Origin: CADEED01 sp041395625
GTDB lineage: Bacteria > Pseudomonadota > Gammaproteobacteria > Steroidobacterales > Steroidobacteraceae
Direction: 5' to 3'
Assembly (NCBI GenBank): GCA_041395625.1
Contig: JAWLAE010000001.1
Location: 1,178,001-1,242,000, forward strand
DNA length: 64,000 nt
The notes under the pieces are model-generated. The model ran no database searches and was not told the origin of the DNA. It saw only the letters and a program-made list of their open reading frames with translations. Below, one piece after another: positions 26,510 to 35,247 of the stretch. Made by a program: the position numbers and the translations under genes. How positions within the stretch are numbered: position 1 is the stretch's first letter; every line of letters begins with the position of its first letter.

Positions 26510-27078
26510 GCGCGCTGCGCACTCAGAACGACGAACAGTAACAGGCACGGTTCCCGCCACCGATTCACCCAGGTGTGCAGGTTGCCGCCTTGTACGAGCG
26601 TATCGCCTTGTCGCAGTATCACTTCGCCACTGTCCAGTCGTAGTGCTACGCGACCCGCGAGTATTGCCATGAAATCCACTGACGGCGTGGCGTGCATCGG
26701 GATTTGCGGCGCGCGGCGCCCACCGGGCAGTTCCGCGATGTAGAAGCTGGCGCCCTGAAAACCGTCGCGATAGGCGTTACCGGCGATCGCTCCCAGGTCT
26801 GCGGTGAACGGCGTGGTCGCTGGCACCGCCGGCACCTCCCACAAACGCGTGACACGCGTGCCGTTCATTACTATTGAATTGCCAGGTTCACCATCGAACA
26901 TCACGATGCCTTGGCCGGCTGCATCATTGGTCGTGACAACTCTGCGCAGCCTGGTCCACGGATCACGAGCCGCAATGCTGTCGGACGAGCGCGCCGGACC
27001 CAGCGCGAGCGCGGTGAGACTGGCAGCCACTGCGGCACTGAGCACATTGCGGCGCACGGGCGGTTTGCCTGCTGGCAT
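26491..27078 (-). CDS. Exported cupin-domain protein
   Basis: The 195-residue product has an N-terminal signal with Arg pair (MPAGKPPVRRNVLSAAVAASL) consistent with Sec or Tat export, followed by one cupin barrel. The cupin core is at about 128-175: MHATPSVDFMAILAGRVALRL and the GDTLVQGGNLHTWVN motif, whose His residues would bind a metal. The GGRRAPQIPMHATPSVD segment matches the conserved G-x5-H-x-H-style first motif only loosely. It is the last gene of the minus-strand run that begins at 30371, 14 bases below the DUF3429 gene, so it may belong to that operon. Confidence 0.8.
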   Translation of the reverse strand: MPAGKPPVRRNVLSAAVAASLTALALGPARSSDSIAARDPWTRLRRVVTTNDAAGQGIVMFDGEPGNSIVMNGTRVTRLWEVPAVPATTPFTADLGAIAGNAYRDGFQGASFYIAELPGGRRAPQIPMHATPSVDFMAILAGRVALRLDSGEVILRQGDTLVQGGNLHTWVNRWREPCLLLFVVLSAQRAHQPIP

Positions 27079-27092
27079 CGGGCGGCAGCCGG

Positions 27093-27578
27093 TCAGCGCA
27101 AGCCGGCGTGGTCCGCCGCGAACATCGTGAGCGCCAGCAGCGCGCAGACCGCGAGCGACAGGTTACGGCGCAGATTTACGTAGGCAGCGGGCAACAGATG
27201 GCTGCAGCGACGGTTTTCGTACAACCAGAACAATCCGAAACCGACGGTCAGCAGCGCCAGGCCGCGCTGGCCACCTAACAACAGTGCCGCTACCGCGACG
27301 AGCGACGGTGCGATGGCGCCTGCCACGAACGCCAGTGTGTCCGGCGTGCGACGCGCCACGACCAAACCGAAATGCACGGCACCGACGAAAGACAGTATGG
27401 CCGCCCCGTAGGCAATGCTGAAACGCAGTGCGAATTCGCGCCAGTCGAACGCAGCTGCAAGTGCGACACCCAGCAGCGCGGCCGCGAACGGCATGAGCCC
27501 CAGATAGCCCGCCCAGTCCGCGAGGCGTGGTACCCGCGTGGCGCGCCAGTCCTGCTGAGTCCGCGGCTCACTACTCAC
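27093..27578 (-). CDS. DUF3429 family membrane protein
   Basis: The 161-residue protein starts at GTG 27578, overlapping the stop of the upstream gene (GTGA). It has about five hydrophobic helices, including GYLGLMPFAAALLGVAL and SIAYGAAILSFVGAVHFGL, the latter being the DUF3429 signature region (a GA-x-HFG motif). Family members are small inner-membrane proteins of unknown function. Translational coupling ties it to the PGPGW protein and the hydrolase operon above. Confidence 0.8.
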   Translation of the reverse strand: MSSEPRTQQDWRATRVPRLADWAGYLGLMPFAAALLGVALAAAFDWREFALRFSIAYGAAILSFVGAVHFGLVVARRTPDTLAFVAGAIAPSLVAVAALLLGGQRGLALLTVGFGLFWLYENRRCSHLLPAAYVNLRRNLSLAVCALLALTMFAADHAGLR

Positions 27579-27865
27579 AACTGCTCTGGCCCTGGCGGCA
27601 CCGTGCCGCCCGGTCGGTGACCGTTGCGGTTGCGCACCGCGTCGGCCAACTGCGTGCCCTTCTGCTTGATCCGTTTGAGCCAGGCACGCGCCCAGGCAAA
27701 CTCGAGCCCGAGGATGCCGAGACCAATCGGTATGACGACCAGGGCAGGCCCTGGCGTGACGATCATGATCAGGCCGAGTAGCAGTACGGTACCGCCCACG
27801 ATCGCAATCACGATGCGCTTCGCATAGCGATACGGCAGATATAACGGATGCTTGGGGTGGAACAC
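27575..27865 (-). CDS. PGPGW-family small membrane protein
   Basis: The 96-residue product contains two adjacent membrane helices around the family signature (IVGGTVLLLGLIMIVTPGPA, then LVVIPIGLGILGLEFAWAR), matching the putative transmembrane PGPGW family. The C-terminus is basic and hydrophilic. It sits 48 bases downstream of an alpha/beta-hydrolase gene and overlaps the DUF3429 start. Function unknown. Confidence 0.8.
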   Translation of the reverse strand: MFHPKHPLYLPYRYAKRIVIAIVGGTVLLLGLIMIVTPGPALVVIPIGLGILGLEFAWARAWLKRIKQKGTQLADAVRNRNGHRPGGTVPPGPEQL

Positions 27866-27913
27866 GGTGCCTCGGGGGATGAGGCTGGCAGTTTACATCA
27901 GCACCGGGCGAAC

Positions 27914-28714
27914 TCACGCGGCGCGATCGAAGAACTCCCGGGCAATGCTTGCGAACTCTGCGGCGTGCAAATCGAGAAAGCCGTGACCCCAGTCGGCCCG
28001 CTCCAGAATGGCGCCGTTTTGCAACAGGGGCAGTGCGCGCCGGGTGTACTCCTGCAAGTCGTCGTTATTGTTCAAGACGAGTATCGGCTGAGCAATGCGC
28101 GGCAGCGCCTCGGCGCTGGAATACAGAAATGCCGCCCGGTGACCAAAGTGGCGCCGTTCACCACCGCTCACGTGCACGCCGTAGTAACGCATCAGGTCCA
28201 GCGTCGTCTGGCCGGGCCCGCGCCAGCGCATCAGCTCGTCCCAATAGTCGGTGAGATGGCTGCCGTCGTCGCGGATCTCCATCGGTGCGAACTCGGCGCG
28301 CATCTGCTCGAGTTCCGTGGGCGTGTAAATGGGCGTGGAAATCAGCAACAGATGGCGCACGGTCTGCGGGCGCTGCAATGCGAGCTCCATCGCGATCTTG
28401 GAACCCGTGTGAAAGCCAATGCAGTCCACCGCGCCGAGCGCGAGGCGGTCGAGCATCTCGCCCATCGCCGCCGCATAGTCGCCGATGGTCGGCGGCTCCA
28501 GCGGTCCGTCGCTCGCGCCATAGCCCGGCGTATCGGGCGCGAGCGCCATGCGATCGTGGCCAAGCTCTGCCAGCAGCGTCTCGTAGATGGCGCCCGACAC
28601 CGGGCTCAGATGAAAACAAACGACCGGCCGACGCGCAGTGCTCATCGCGGGCCGAGCTATGCGCAAATGCAGCTGCCCGAAACGACAGTCGAGATATTCG
28701 CGGCGGACGGTCAT
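27914..28714 (-). CDS. Alpha/beta-hydrolase with His in place of the catalytic serine (G-F-H-T-G)
   Basis: The 266-residue protein keeps the alpha/beta-hydrolase frame: VVCFHLSPVSGAIYE (the HxSPxS loop replaces HG), APDTPGYGASDG, an elbow at 100-104 reading GFHTG with His102 at the nucleophile position, and a C-terminal DWGHGF with a candidate catalytic His. Acid candidate: NNNDDLQEY. Its start overlaps the upstream paralogue's stop by four bases (ATGA). The standard G-x-S-x-G is absent, so ordinary serine hydrolysis is doubtful. The same motif recurs in 22089-23786, 28711-29499 and 35181-36029. Confidence 0.8.
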   Translation of the reverse strand: MTVRREYLDCRFGQLHLRIARPAMSTARRPVVCFHLSPVSGAIYETLLAELGHDRMALAPDTPGYGASDGPLEPPTIGDYAAAMGEMLDRLALGAVDCIGFHTGSKIAMELALQRPQTVRHLLLISTPIYTPTELEQMRAEFAPMEIRDDGSHLTDYWDELMRWRGPGQTTLDLMRYYGVHVSGGERRHFGHRAAFLYSSAEALPRIAQPILVLNNNDDLQEYTRRALPLLQNGAILERADWGHGFLDLHAAEFASIAREFFDRAA

Positions 28715-29499
28715 GCGGGTGGCAGATGCTGTTCGATCAGCGCCGCCATGCGTCGCACCTGCGTGAGGAACAGATCGACGTCGCAGTCGGACAGATCCAC
28801 GTAGACCGCCTGTTTCGGCAACAGCACACGCGAACGTACCGACAAGTCGTACACATCGTCGCGCGGCACGAACGCGACCAGCGGATGCTGCAAATCAGTC
28901 AGGCTGGGCGCCGCATCATAGCCAAAAACCGCCAAATAGGCCTGACCGGGATACGGCGCCAACAAATAGTCGACCAAGCGACGCTGAATGTCGCTGAGAT
29001 GCCAGGGCGGCTGCCGAAACTGGAACCGAGCCCGCCAGGCTGCGATGAGATGCGCGCCGTCTTCGGCGGGGACCACCTTCATCTGTGCAAAGGTTTGCAT
29101 ACCGTGATCACGCTCGGCGGCCGAGAAGATCGGGATCGCGACAATCCCGATGTTGCGCACTCGCTGCGGCGCGAGTTGCGCGAGCTCGAGCGCCTCGAGC
29201 GCGCCGGTGTGCATCCCGAGAACGTCGAAGCGCTCGCCGATATCGAGCGCATCGAGCGCCTGCAACGTGGTAGCGGCATACTCACGCATCGTCAGTGCGC
29301 GCGGCGGCGCGTCCGAGAAGCCATAACCGAGCCGATCGAGCGCGATGCTGCGACGCTGCAGCGCGGGCTGCAGATGCGTCCACATCTGGCTCGAGCGCGG
29401 CGACATGTGCAACAACACGAGCGGCACGCCGCCTTCGCCTTGCAGGCGCACGTGCACCTGCCCGAAATCCGTTGCGACTATTCTGCGTTGCTCAGTCAT
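28711..29499 (-). CDS. Alpha/beta-hydrolase with G-M-H-T-G elbow
   Basis: The 262-residue paralogue has VLLHMSPRSSQMW, LDRLGYGFSDAP, and an elbow GMHTG (95-99, His97 at the nucleophile position). Unlike the other two single-domain copies it also lacks the C-terminal GHGF-type His; the aligned stretch is SDCDVDLF. With neither Ser nor His in the usual triad positions, it is the strongest candidate for a non-hydrolytic role in the group. Four-base overlaps tie it to genes on both sides, so it is certainly co-translated in the operon from 30371. Confidence 0.8.
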   Translation of the reverse strand: MTEQRRIVATDFGQVHVRLQGEGGVPLVLLHMSPRSSQMWTHLQPALQRRSIALDRLGYGFSDAPPRALTMREYAATTLQALDALDIGERFDVLGMHTGALEALELAQLAPQRVRNIGIVAIPIFSAAERDHGMQTFAQMKVVPAEDGAHLIAAWRARFQFRQPPWHLSDIQRRLVDYLLAPYPGQAYLAVFGYDAAPSLTDLQHPLVAFVPRDDVYDLSVRSRVLLPKQAVYVDLSDCDVDLFLTQVRRMAALIEQHLPPA

Positions 29500-30371
29500 T
29501 CTATGTTCGTCACGAACCGTCGGATCGCAGCGGCGACAGCGGCCGGGTCTTCATGATGCAGCATATGGCCTACGCCTGGCAGCGTTACCAGCTGCGCTTG
29601 CCGGTAGGTGGTACGAAAATGCTCGTCCGTACCCTCCACGCCGAGCCCCTGCCAGTATTCCGAATGCTCACCCAGCACCATCAGCATCGGGCATTTCATG
29701 CGGCGCCAGCAGGCCTCGGCCTCGTCGCGGCGATACAGCACCGGATTGGCCAATCGATGCATCGGGTCCGTGGCCAACTCGAAGCCACCGTCCGCGGTGG
29801 GGCGCGTCCAGGCCGCGGCGACGAATTGCGCCGTGGCCGGCGACAAGCGCGGATTGCGCCGCAACAGGATGGCCGCCAGCTGCGCCGGCGATTCGTAGCG
29901 TCGTTCCGCCCGCGGCGCACGCAACTGATCCAGCCATTCGGCGTAGCGCACCGGCGCCATCTCCGGCCCCACGCGACGCAGGCCAAAGCCCTCCAGATTC
30001 ACCAGCCAGCGCAAACGATCCGGCCGCACGCCGGCATAGAGCGATGCAATGTTGCCGCCCATGCTGTGGCCGATCACGCGTGCCGGCACGTCCGGCGTCA
30101 GTACGTCGAGCAGCTCCTCGAGATCGGCGAGGTAGTCCGGGAACCAGTAGCTAACACCTGTCGAGTCGGTGCCCCCGAAGCCTCGCCAATCCGGCGCCAC
30201 CAAACTCCAGTCGGCTGGCAGCTCGTCGACCAGAAACTGAAATGTGAGCGCACAGTCCATGAAGCCGTGCAGCAACACGATCGGATCCGGGGATTCCGGC
30301 CCCCAGCGCACTAGCCGATGACGCAAGCCGCGAATGTCACGAAACTCGATCCGGGCGGTTACTTTTGTCAT
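29496..30371 (-). CDS. Alpha/beta-hydrolase with canonical catalytic serine
   Basis: This 291-residue protein is a normal alpha/beta-hydrolase: oxyanion loop LLHGFMDC (33-40), DWRGFGGTD, nucleophile elbow GHSMGG (101-106, Ser103), acid in VLGEHSEYW region and His in PGVGHMLHHEDP near the C-terminus. It heads the operon of overlapping genes (29496 overlaps 29499), so a true hydrolase is produced in step with two serine-less homologues. The substrate is unknown; the sequence resembles epoxide-hydrolase/haloalkane-dehalogenase-like enzymes. It is divergent from the DUF4870 gene. Confidence 0.85.
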   Translation of the reverse strand: MTKVTARIEFRDIRGLRHRLVRWGPESPDPIVLLHGFMDCALTFQFLVDELPADWSLVAPDWRGFGGTDSTGVSYWFPDYLADLEELLDVLTPDVPARVIGHSMGGNIASLYAGVRPDRLRWLVNLEGFGLRRVGPEMAPVRYAEWLDQLRAPRAERRYESPAQLAAILLRRNPRLSPATAQFVAAAWTRPTADGGFELATDPMHRLANPVLYRRDEAEACWRRMKCPMLMVLGEHSEYWQGLGVEGTDEHFRTTYRQAQLVTLPGVGHMLHHEDPAAVAAAIRRFVTNIE

Positions 30372-30413
30372 TCTGTCGTCGGTGTTAATGTGTCCCTTTT
30401 AGGGGACGCTAAC

Positions 30414-30776
30414 ATGAATGAGGTCAGCAAGGACGATCGCAACATGGGCCTGTTCGTGCACTTGGCTGCGCTGGCGGGCTTCGTCGTGCCCGTGGTCGGC
30501 AATATCCTGGGGCCACTCGTCATCTGGATCCTGCAGAAGGACAAATCGGCCTTCGTCGCCGATCAGGGCGCCGAAGCGATCAACTTCAACATCACGGTGA
30601 CGATCGTTGCCGCCGTGCTGGCCGCTTTGTCGGTTCTGGTCGTCACCATGGTCATCACCATTCCAGGATTCGTCATCCTCGGCATCGGCTGGCTCGTGCT
30701 CACGATCATGGCGGCCGTCAAAGCCAGCAACGGCGAGCGCTACCGCTATCCTTTCACCTGGCGTCTGGTCAAGTAG
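30414..30776 (+). CDS. DUF4870 domain membrane protein
   Basis: The 120-residue protein starts at ATG 30414 and shows the DUF4870/Tic20-like pattern. NMGLFVHLAALAGFVVPVVGN forms helix one, the conserved FVADQGAEAINFNIT follows, and two more helices lead to a YRYPFTWRLVK tail. Proteins of this family are small inner-membrane proteins of unknown function. It is divergent from the hydrolase operon with a 42-bp interval, and convergent with ilvA six bases away. Confidence 0.85.
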   Translation: MNEVSKDDRNMGLFVHLAALAGFVVPVVGNILGPLVIWILQKDKSAFVADQGAEAINFNITVTIVAAVLAALSVLVVTMVITIPGFVILGIGWLVLTIMAAVKASNGERYRYPFTWRLVK

Positions 30777-30781
30777 TCAGA

Positions 30782-32299
30782 CTAGACACCGAGGAATAGT
30801 TGGTAGGCCGGATTCTGCGTTTCGTCGATGTAGGCGAAGTGCAGCTCGTTGAGGTGGTCGAGAAAATCAGCGCGCTCTGCCGGCGGCACCTGGATCCCAG
30901 CCAGCACGCGGCCATGGTCGGAGCCGTGATTGCGGTAGTGGAACAGGCTGATGTTCCAGCGTGAGCCCACGGCACGCAGGAACTTGAGCAGCGCGCCCGG
31001 CCGCTCTGGGAATTCGAAGCGATAGAGCACCTCGTGAGCGAGCCCGCGCGAGTGGCCGCCCACCATGTACCGCACGTGCAACTTCGCCATTTCGTTGTCG
31101 GTCATGTCGATCGTCTGGTAACCGGCTCGGATGAGGTCGGACGTGACCTGCTCGCGCTCCGCGCGGCCGCCGCTCAAGGCGAAACCCACGAAGATCTGCG
31201 CGCGATGCTCGCTCTCATATCGGTAGTTGAACTCGGTGACACTGCGCCGCCCCAGTGCTTCGCAGAAGCGCAGAAAACTGCCCGGCTCCTCCGGAATCTC
31301 GACCGCCAACAGAGCTTCGCGCCCCGCACCCAGGTCGGCGCGTTCGGCGATGTGCCGCAGTCGGTCGAAATTCATGTTGGCGCCGCAGTTGAGCGCAACG
31401 AAGCGCTTGCCCTGCACCGACTGGCGCGCAACGTACTGCTTGATCCCCGCGACTGCCAGCGCGCCGGCCGGCTCGACGATCGAGCGGGTGTCCTCGAAGA
31501 TATCCTGGATCGCCGCGCAGATCTCGTCGGTATCCACCAGTACGATTTCATCGACGTACTCTCGCGCCAGGCGAAATGTCTCTTCGCCCACACGCTTGAC
31601 GGCCACGCCATCCGCAAAAATGCCGACGCGTTCGAGTGTCACGCGTTCGCCCGCCTTGAGCGAGGCATGCATCGAGGCAGCATCGACAGGTTCCACGCCG
31701 ATGATGCGCACCCGCGGATAGAGATACTTGACGTACACTGCAATGCCGGCGATCAGGCCACCACCGCCCACCGGCACGAAAATCGCATCGATGTCACCAC
31801 CGGTCTGCCGCAGAATCTCCACCGCGATGGTGCCTTGCCCGGCGATCACGTCAGGATCGTCGAAGGGATGGACGAACACCAGCTGTCGCTCGCGCGCCAG
31901 CACTAACGACCGCTCGTAGGCGCTGTCGTAGTCGTCACCGTGCAGTACGACCTCGCCGCCCAGATCGCGTACGGCCTGCACCTTGATGTCCGGCGTAGTC
32001 ACCGGCATGACGATGACTGCCGGAATGCCGCGCCGTTGCGCCGCCAGCGCGACACCCTGAGCATGGTTGCCGGCTGACGCGCAGATGACACCTCGCCGCG
32101 CCACCGACTCGGACAGATGCGCGATCTTGTTATAGGCACCGCGCAGCTTGAACGAGAACACCGGCTGCAGGTCTTCACGCTTCAGTAGCACCTGATTGGC
32201 AAGCCGGCGGGACAGGCGGTGCGCCGGTTCGAGCGGCGATTCGATCGCCACATCGTAGACCCGCGCCTTGAGAATGCGCTCGATGTACGCGTCCGGCAT
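30782..32299 (-). CDS. ilvA: Threonine ammonia-lyase, biosynthetic
   Basis: IlvA deaminates threonine to 2-oxobutanoate, the first step to isoleucine. The 505-residue length fits the long, feedback-regulated form with two C-terminal ACT-like domains (about 325-415 and 420-505). The PLP Lys is Lys51 in SFKLRGAYNKI, and the Gly-rich phosphate loop is VGGGGLIAG near 186. The regulatory domains contain the EEPGSFLRFCEALG and ERPGALLKFLRAVG repeats. It is the third gene of a tight run after an FHA-domain protein and an unknown protein, and no other ilv genes are in view, which is an unusual neighbourhood. Confidence 0.95.
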   Translation of the reverse strand: MPDAYIERILKARVYDVAIESPLEPAHRLSRRLANQVLLKREDLQPVFSFKLRGAYNKIAHLSESVARRGVICASAGNHAQGVALAAQRRGIPAVIVMPVTTPDIKVQAVRDLGGEVVLHGDDYDSAYERSLVLARERQLVFVHPFDDPDVIAGQGTIAVEILRQTGGDIDAIFVPVGGGGLIAGIAVYVKYLYPRVRIIGVEPVDAASMHASLKAGERVTLERVGIFADGVAVKRVGEETFRLAREYVDEIVLVDTDEICAAIQDIFEDTRSIVEPAGALAVAGIKQYVARQSVQGKRFVALNCGANMNFDRLRHIAERADLGAGREALLAVEIPEEPGSFLRFCEALGRRSVTEFNYRYESEHRAQIFVGFALSGGRAEREQVTSDLIRAGYQTIDMTDNEMAKLHVRYMVGGHSRGLAHEVLYRFEFPERPGALLKFLRAVGSRWNISLFHYRNHGSDHGRVLAGIQVPPAERADFLDHLNELHFAYIDETQNPAYQLFLGV

Positions 32300-32304
32300 G
32301 TCGC

Positions 32305-32619
32305 TCAGGACTCGGCCAGCGGGGTCGCGCTGACGCGCGACTGGGCAAACACGCCATAAAGGCGGTCGATGAACGCCCGGCGTTCGTCGGCGTCGGCTGC
32401 GATCTCAGCCTCGCTCGGCGTGTACTGTTCGATCGCTTCGCTGCTAACGACACCACCCTCGGCGAGCAGTCTTTCGACAATACGTTGCCGCTGCCGCTGG
32501 ACCCAGAGCTCAGAGCCGAGTTCGAGCACGACGGCGATCAGATTGTCGATCGCAGCGTTCTCGAAGAACGCCGGTTCGGGGGCCGGCTCAGGCAGTTTAG
32601 GTGCGGAGGAATCGATCAT
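32305..32619 (-). CDS. Small hypothetical protein in the FHA-ilvA operon
   Basis: The 104-residue acidic protein has a Pro-rich start, a predicted helix (NLIAVVLELGSELWVQRQRQRIVERLLAE) and a second helical half ending in a Gln/Ser tail. No cysteines or membrane segments are present. Its start overlaps the stop of the FHA gene (ATGA) and it ends five bases before ilvA, so it is translated with them. I recognise no family. Confidence 0.6.
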   Translation of the reverse strand: MIDSSAPKLPEPAPEPAFFENAAIDNLIAVVLELGSELWVQRQRQRIVERLLAEGGVVSSEAIEQYTPSEAEIAADADERRAFIDRLYGVFAQSRVSATPLAES

Positions 32620-33881
32620 TTTCGTGTAACTGCTGGGCGTACCGAATAGCGGAACTGCATGCGGCCGATCGTCACCCGGTCGCCGTCCTTGATCGTGTGT
32701 CGAGAAATGCGCTTGCCGTTGATGAAGACGCCGTTGGTACTGTTGAGGTCTTCGACGGTGGTATGTACCGGTCCAGCCATGATGACGGCATGGTGACGGC
32801 TGACGTACTGGGCATCGATCAGCAGGTCGTTATCCGGGCCTCGACCGATGCGGGTGCGCCGCGCGAGCTGATGGACGAACTCGGTGTTGCCATCGCTGCG
32901 AATGAGCAGCCGCTGCGGGCCCTCGGCCGCGACCTCTTCGTCCGCCTCGACCACCGGATCGAGACGCTGGATGCTCTGCTGGATCGCACCGAACGCGGTG
33001 GCCGTCGAAGCAATCTCACCCTCCAGCTGGCGAATGCGCTGATCGCGATCGGCGAGCGCCTGCTGTGCTTCGACGACGGTATTGCGCCAGTCGTCGCTGG
33101 CATGTGCCAGCTCGTCGAGCTTGGCGTTCTTGTTCTTCAGCTCGTTTTCGAGCCGTTGCAACGCTTCTTCCGCCGCGCTCAGATCATGGTCGCGCTCCGC
33201 GAGCTGCGCATTGAATTCGTTCTCACGGGCCGTCGCCTGCAGCTCGAGATCGCTATAGCGCGACGACATCTCGGCCTCCAGCTCGCGAATGCGCACGGCC
33301 GCGGCCTCGTGGTCCGCCGTCATCTGCTCGAGCTCGCGCTCGAGTTCAGCCTCCCGCTGGTGCAAGGCAACGATGCGCGCGTCGCTCTGCTCGCGCTGCA
33401 GCACCAGATCGGTATTGACCCGAACGAGCGCGGCCTCGTGTTCTGTTGCGAGCGCAGCGAGCTGCGCCTCGAGCTCGGCAAAGCGTTGGTCACGCTGTAC
33501 CGTCACAGCCTCGATGGATTTGGCGCTGGCGGCGATCGCTGCCTGGTGCTCGGCACGCGCCGTCGCCAGCTCCCGCTCGAGCGTGACCAGCCGCTCGCCC
33601 TTCTGGCGCAGCCGATCCTCCACCGCGCGCAGTGTTGCGGTCAGTCCGCCCAGATCGAGTCCGCCGGTCACGGCACTCGCGGTTGAATTTTCCTCCGGCT
33701 CGATCGGCAGCGAGGCTTGCGGCCCGACCCAGGTGTCAGTGTGCGAGATGGCGTCCTGCTCGAGGGTGGCCTCGTACGCTTCGACATCGAGTACCGGCAG
33801 CTCGGCGGTATCCTCCGCGTCCACCGCAGCCGGAATCACCGCTTCAGTATCGGACTTGGTCGGCTTCATCGGCACTGACAC
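32616..33881 (-). CDS. FHA-domain protein with long coiled coil
   Basis: The 421-residue product has an acidic N-terminus, a long coiled-coil centre (about 85-310, full of heptad-like E/Q/L runs) and a C-terminal FHA domain (about 325-421). FHA landmarks are RIGRGPDNDLLI, SRHHAVI and the LNSTNGVFING loop, so it should bind phosphothreonine peptides. GTG 33881 is chosen because AGGGAG lies eight bases upstream; ATG 33869 is too far from it. Its stop overlaps the next gene's start (ATGA). No kinase or phosphatase gene is nearby. The layout suggests a scaffold that oligomerises through the coil and reads phosphorylation. Confidence 0.85.
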   Translation of the reverse strand: MSVPMKPTKSDTEAVIPAAVDAEDTAELPVLDVEAYEATLEQDAISHTDTWVGPQASLPIEPEENSTASAVTGGLDLGGLTATLRAVEDRLRQKGERLVTLERELATARAEHQAAIAASAKSIEAVTVQRDQRFAELEAQLAALATEHEAALVRVNTDLVLQREQSDARIVALHQREAELERELEQMTADHEAAAVRIRELEAEMSSRYSDLELQATARENEFNAQLAERDHDLSAAEEALQRLENELKNKNAKLDELAHASDDWRNTVVEAQQALADRDQRIRQLEGEIASTATAFGAIQQSIQRLDPVVEADEEVAAEGPQRLLIRSDGNTEFVHQLARRTRIGRGPDNDLLIDAQYVSRHHAVIMAGPVHTTVEDLNSTNGVFINGKRISRHTIKDGDRVTIGRMQFRYSVRPAVTRK

Positions 33882-34032
33882 TACGCAAGCTCCCTCTTGG
33901 CGAACGATCCATTGCGCCTGAACACGAATTATTGCAGAAATACTGCGTTGCCGATTTAACCGTTTACGCCAACAAGGGAGGATTTGCGAGACCCAGGTCT
34001 CATTCTGCCCCGTGTTCTGTATGATCGCCGCG

Positions 34033-35247
34033 ATGCGAAACGTGTGGATCCTGGCGCTCGCGCAGGTGTTTTCCGCGTGCGGCACGATCATGCTCGTGAC
34101 TTTTGGCGGCATCGTCGGTACGCACATCACGCCCGTTCCCGCGCTTGCCACCCTGCCCCTGTCGATGTCGATCCTCGGCCTCGCGCTCAGTTCGATTCCG
34201 GCCGCTGTCCTGATGCGCCGGATTGGCCGCAAGCCCGGCTTCATCGGCAGCGCACTGATGGCCACCGGTGCGGCGCTCATCTGCGCGGTCAGCATTGCAC
34301 ACGAGTCGTTTGCCGGCCTGTGCCTGGCGGGCTTTCTGCTCGGCTCCAACATGGCCTTCGTGCACCAGTACCGCTTCGCGGCCACCGAGTACGTCGCCGA
34401 GCTCGATGCCGGGCGTGCGGTCTCGACCGTGATGCTCGGCACGCTCGTGGCTGCCTGGCTGGGACCAGAACTCGGCGATCGGCTCCGCTTGTTAGGCGGC
34501 TGGGCCGAGTTCAGCGGCTCGTTCGTAGGGCTGGCGGTGCTGTTCGTGCTGGCCGCATTGGTCCTGCTGACGCTCGGTCCACCGCTACCGCGCGCGACCG
34601 TCGAACAGGCGGCGCCGCGACCACTCAGGGTGATCGCGCGCCAGCCGCGGTTCGTGGTGGCGCTGCTCGCCGGCCTGTCGTCCTATGTCGTGATGAGCTT
34701 CATCATGACGGCGACGCCGATCAGTATGCACGTAGTCGATGGCATGAGCGTCGCCGAGACCAAGCGAGTGATCTCGACCCACTTGCTGGCCATGTATCTG
34801 CCGTCGCTCGCCAGCGGCTGGTTGATTCGGGTGCTCGGGATCCGCATGCTGATGTCTCTCGGCATTGCATTGATGGGCGCCTGTGTGGCGATCAGTACTG
34901 TGGTCGGCCATCATTTCGTCCACTACCTGACCGGGCTCGCGCTGCTCGGCGTCGGTTGGAATTTCCTGTTCGTAGCCGGTACGACGCTGCTGACGACTAC
35001 CTACCGGCCAGCAGAGCGATTCGGCGCCCAGGGACTCAACGATTTCACGGTTTTCGGCTCGCAGGCCATGGCATCGCTCGCCGCAGGTCCGGCGATCACG
35101 CTGCTCGGCTGGGAGCAGCTCAATCTGCTGGCAATACCGGTGCTGATCGCCATGGCAGTGGCGGTGTGGTGGCTCGGCGATCAGTCCGCGAGGAACGGGG
35201 CGACGGCGCCGGCCACCGCCGCCGGTGCCACTTCGAACAAACCGTGA
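34033..35247 (+). CDS. MFS transporter
   Basis: The 404-residue protein has about twelve membrane segments with the MFS loop MRRIGRKPGF between helices 2 and 3 and TTYRPAERFGAQGLND in the second half. The start is set at ATG 34033, in front of the first membrane helix; upstream in-frame ATGs at 34012 and 34021 are possible. It is divergent from the FHA operon and converges on a hydrolase gene, overlapping it by 67 bases at the 3' ends. Substrate unknown. Confidence 0.85.
   Translation: MRNVWILALAQVFSACGTIMLVTFGGIVGTHITPVPALATLPLSMSILGLALSSIPAAVLMRRIGRKPGFIGSALMATGAALICAVSIAHESFAGLCLAGFLLGSNMAFVHQYRFAATEYVAELDAGRAVSTVMLGTLVAAWLGPELGDRLRLLGGWAEFSGSFVGLAVLFVLAALVLLTLGPPLPRATVEQAAPRPLRVIARQPRFVVALLAGLSSYVVMSFIMTATPISMHVVDGMSVAETKRVISTHLLAMYLPSLASGWLIRVLGIRMLMSLGIALMGACVAISTVVGHHFVHYLTGLALLGVGWNFLFVAGTTLLTTTYRPAERFGAQGLNDFTVFGSQAMASLAAGPAITLLGWEQLNLLAIPVLIAMAVAVWWLGDQSARNGATAPATAAGATSNKP

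Noticed and set aside
27093..27917. Long 274-codon form of the DUF3429 gene
   Set aside because: The upstream half overlaps the PGPGW gene in another frame and lacks family features; GTG 27578 gives a coupled start.
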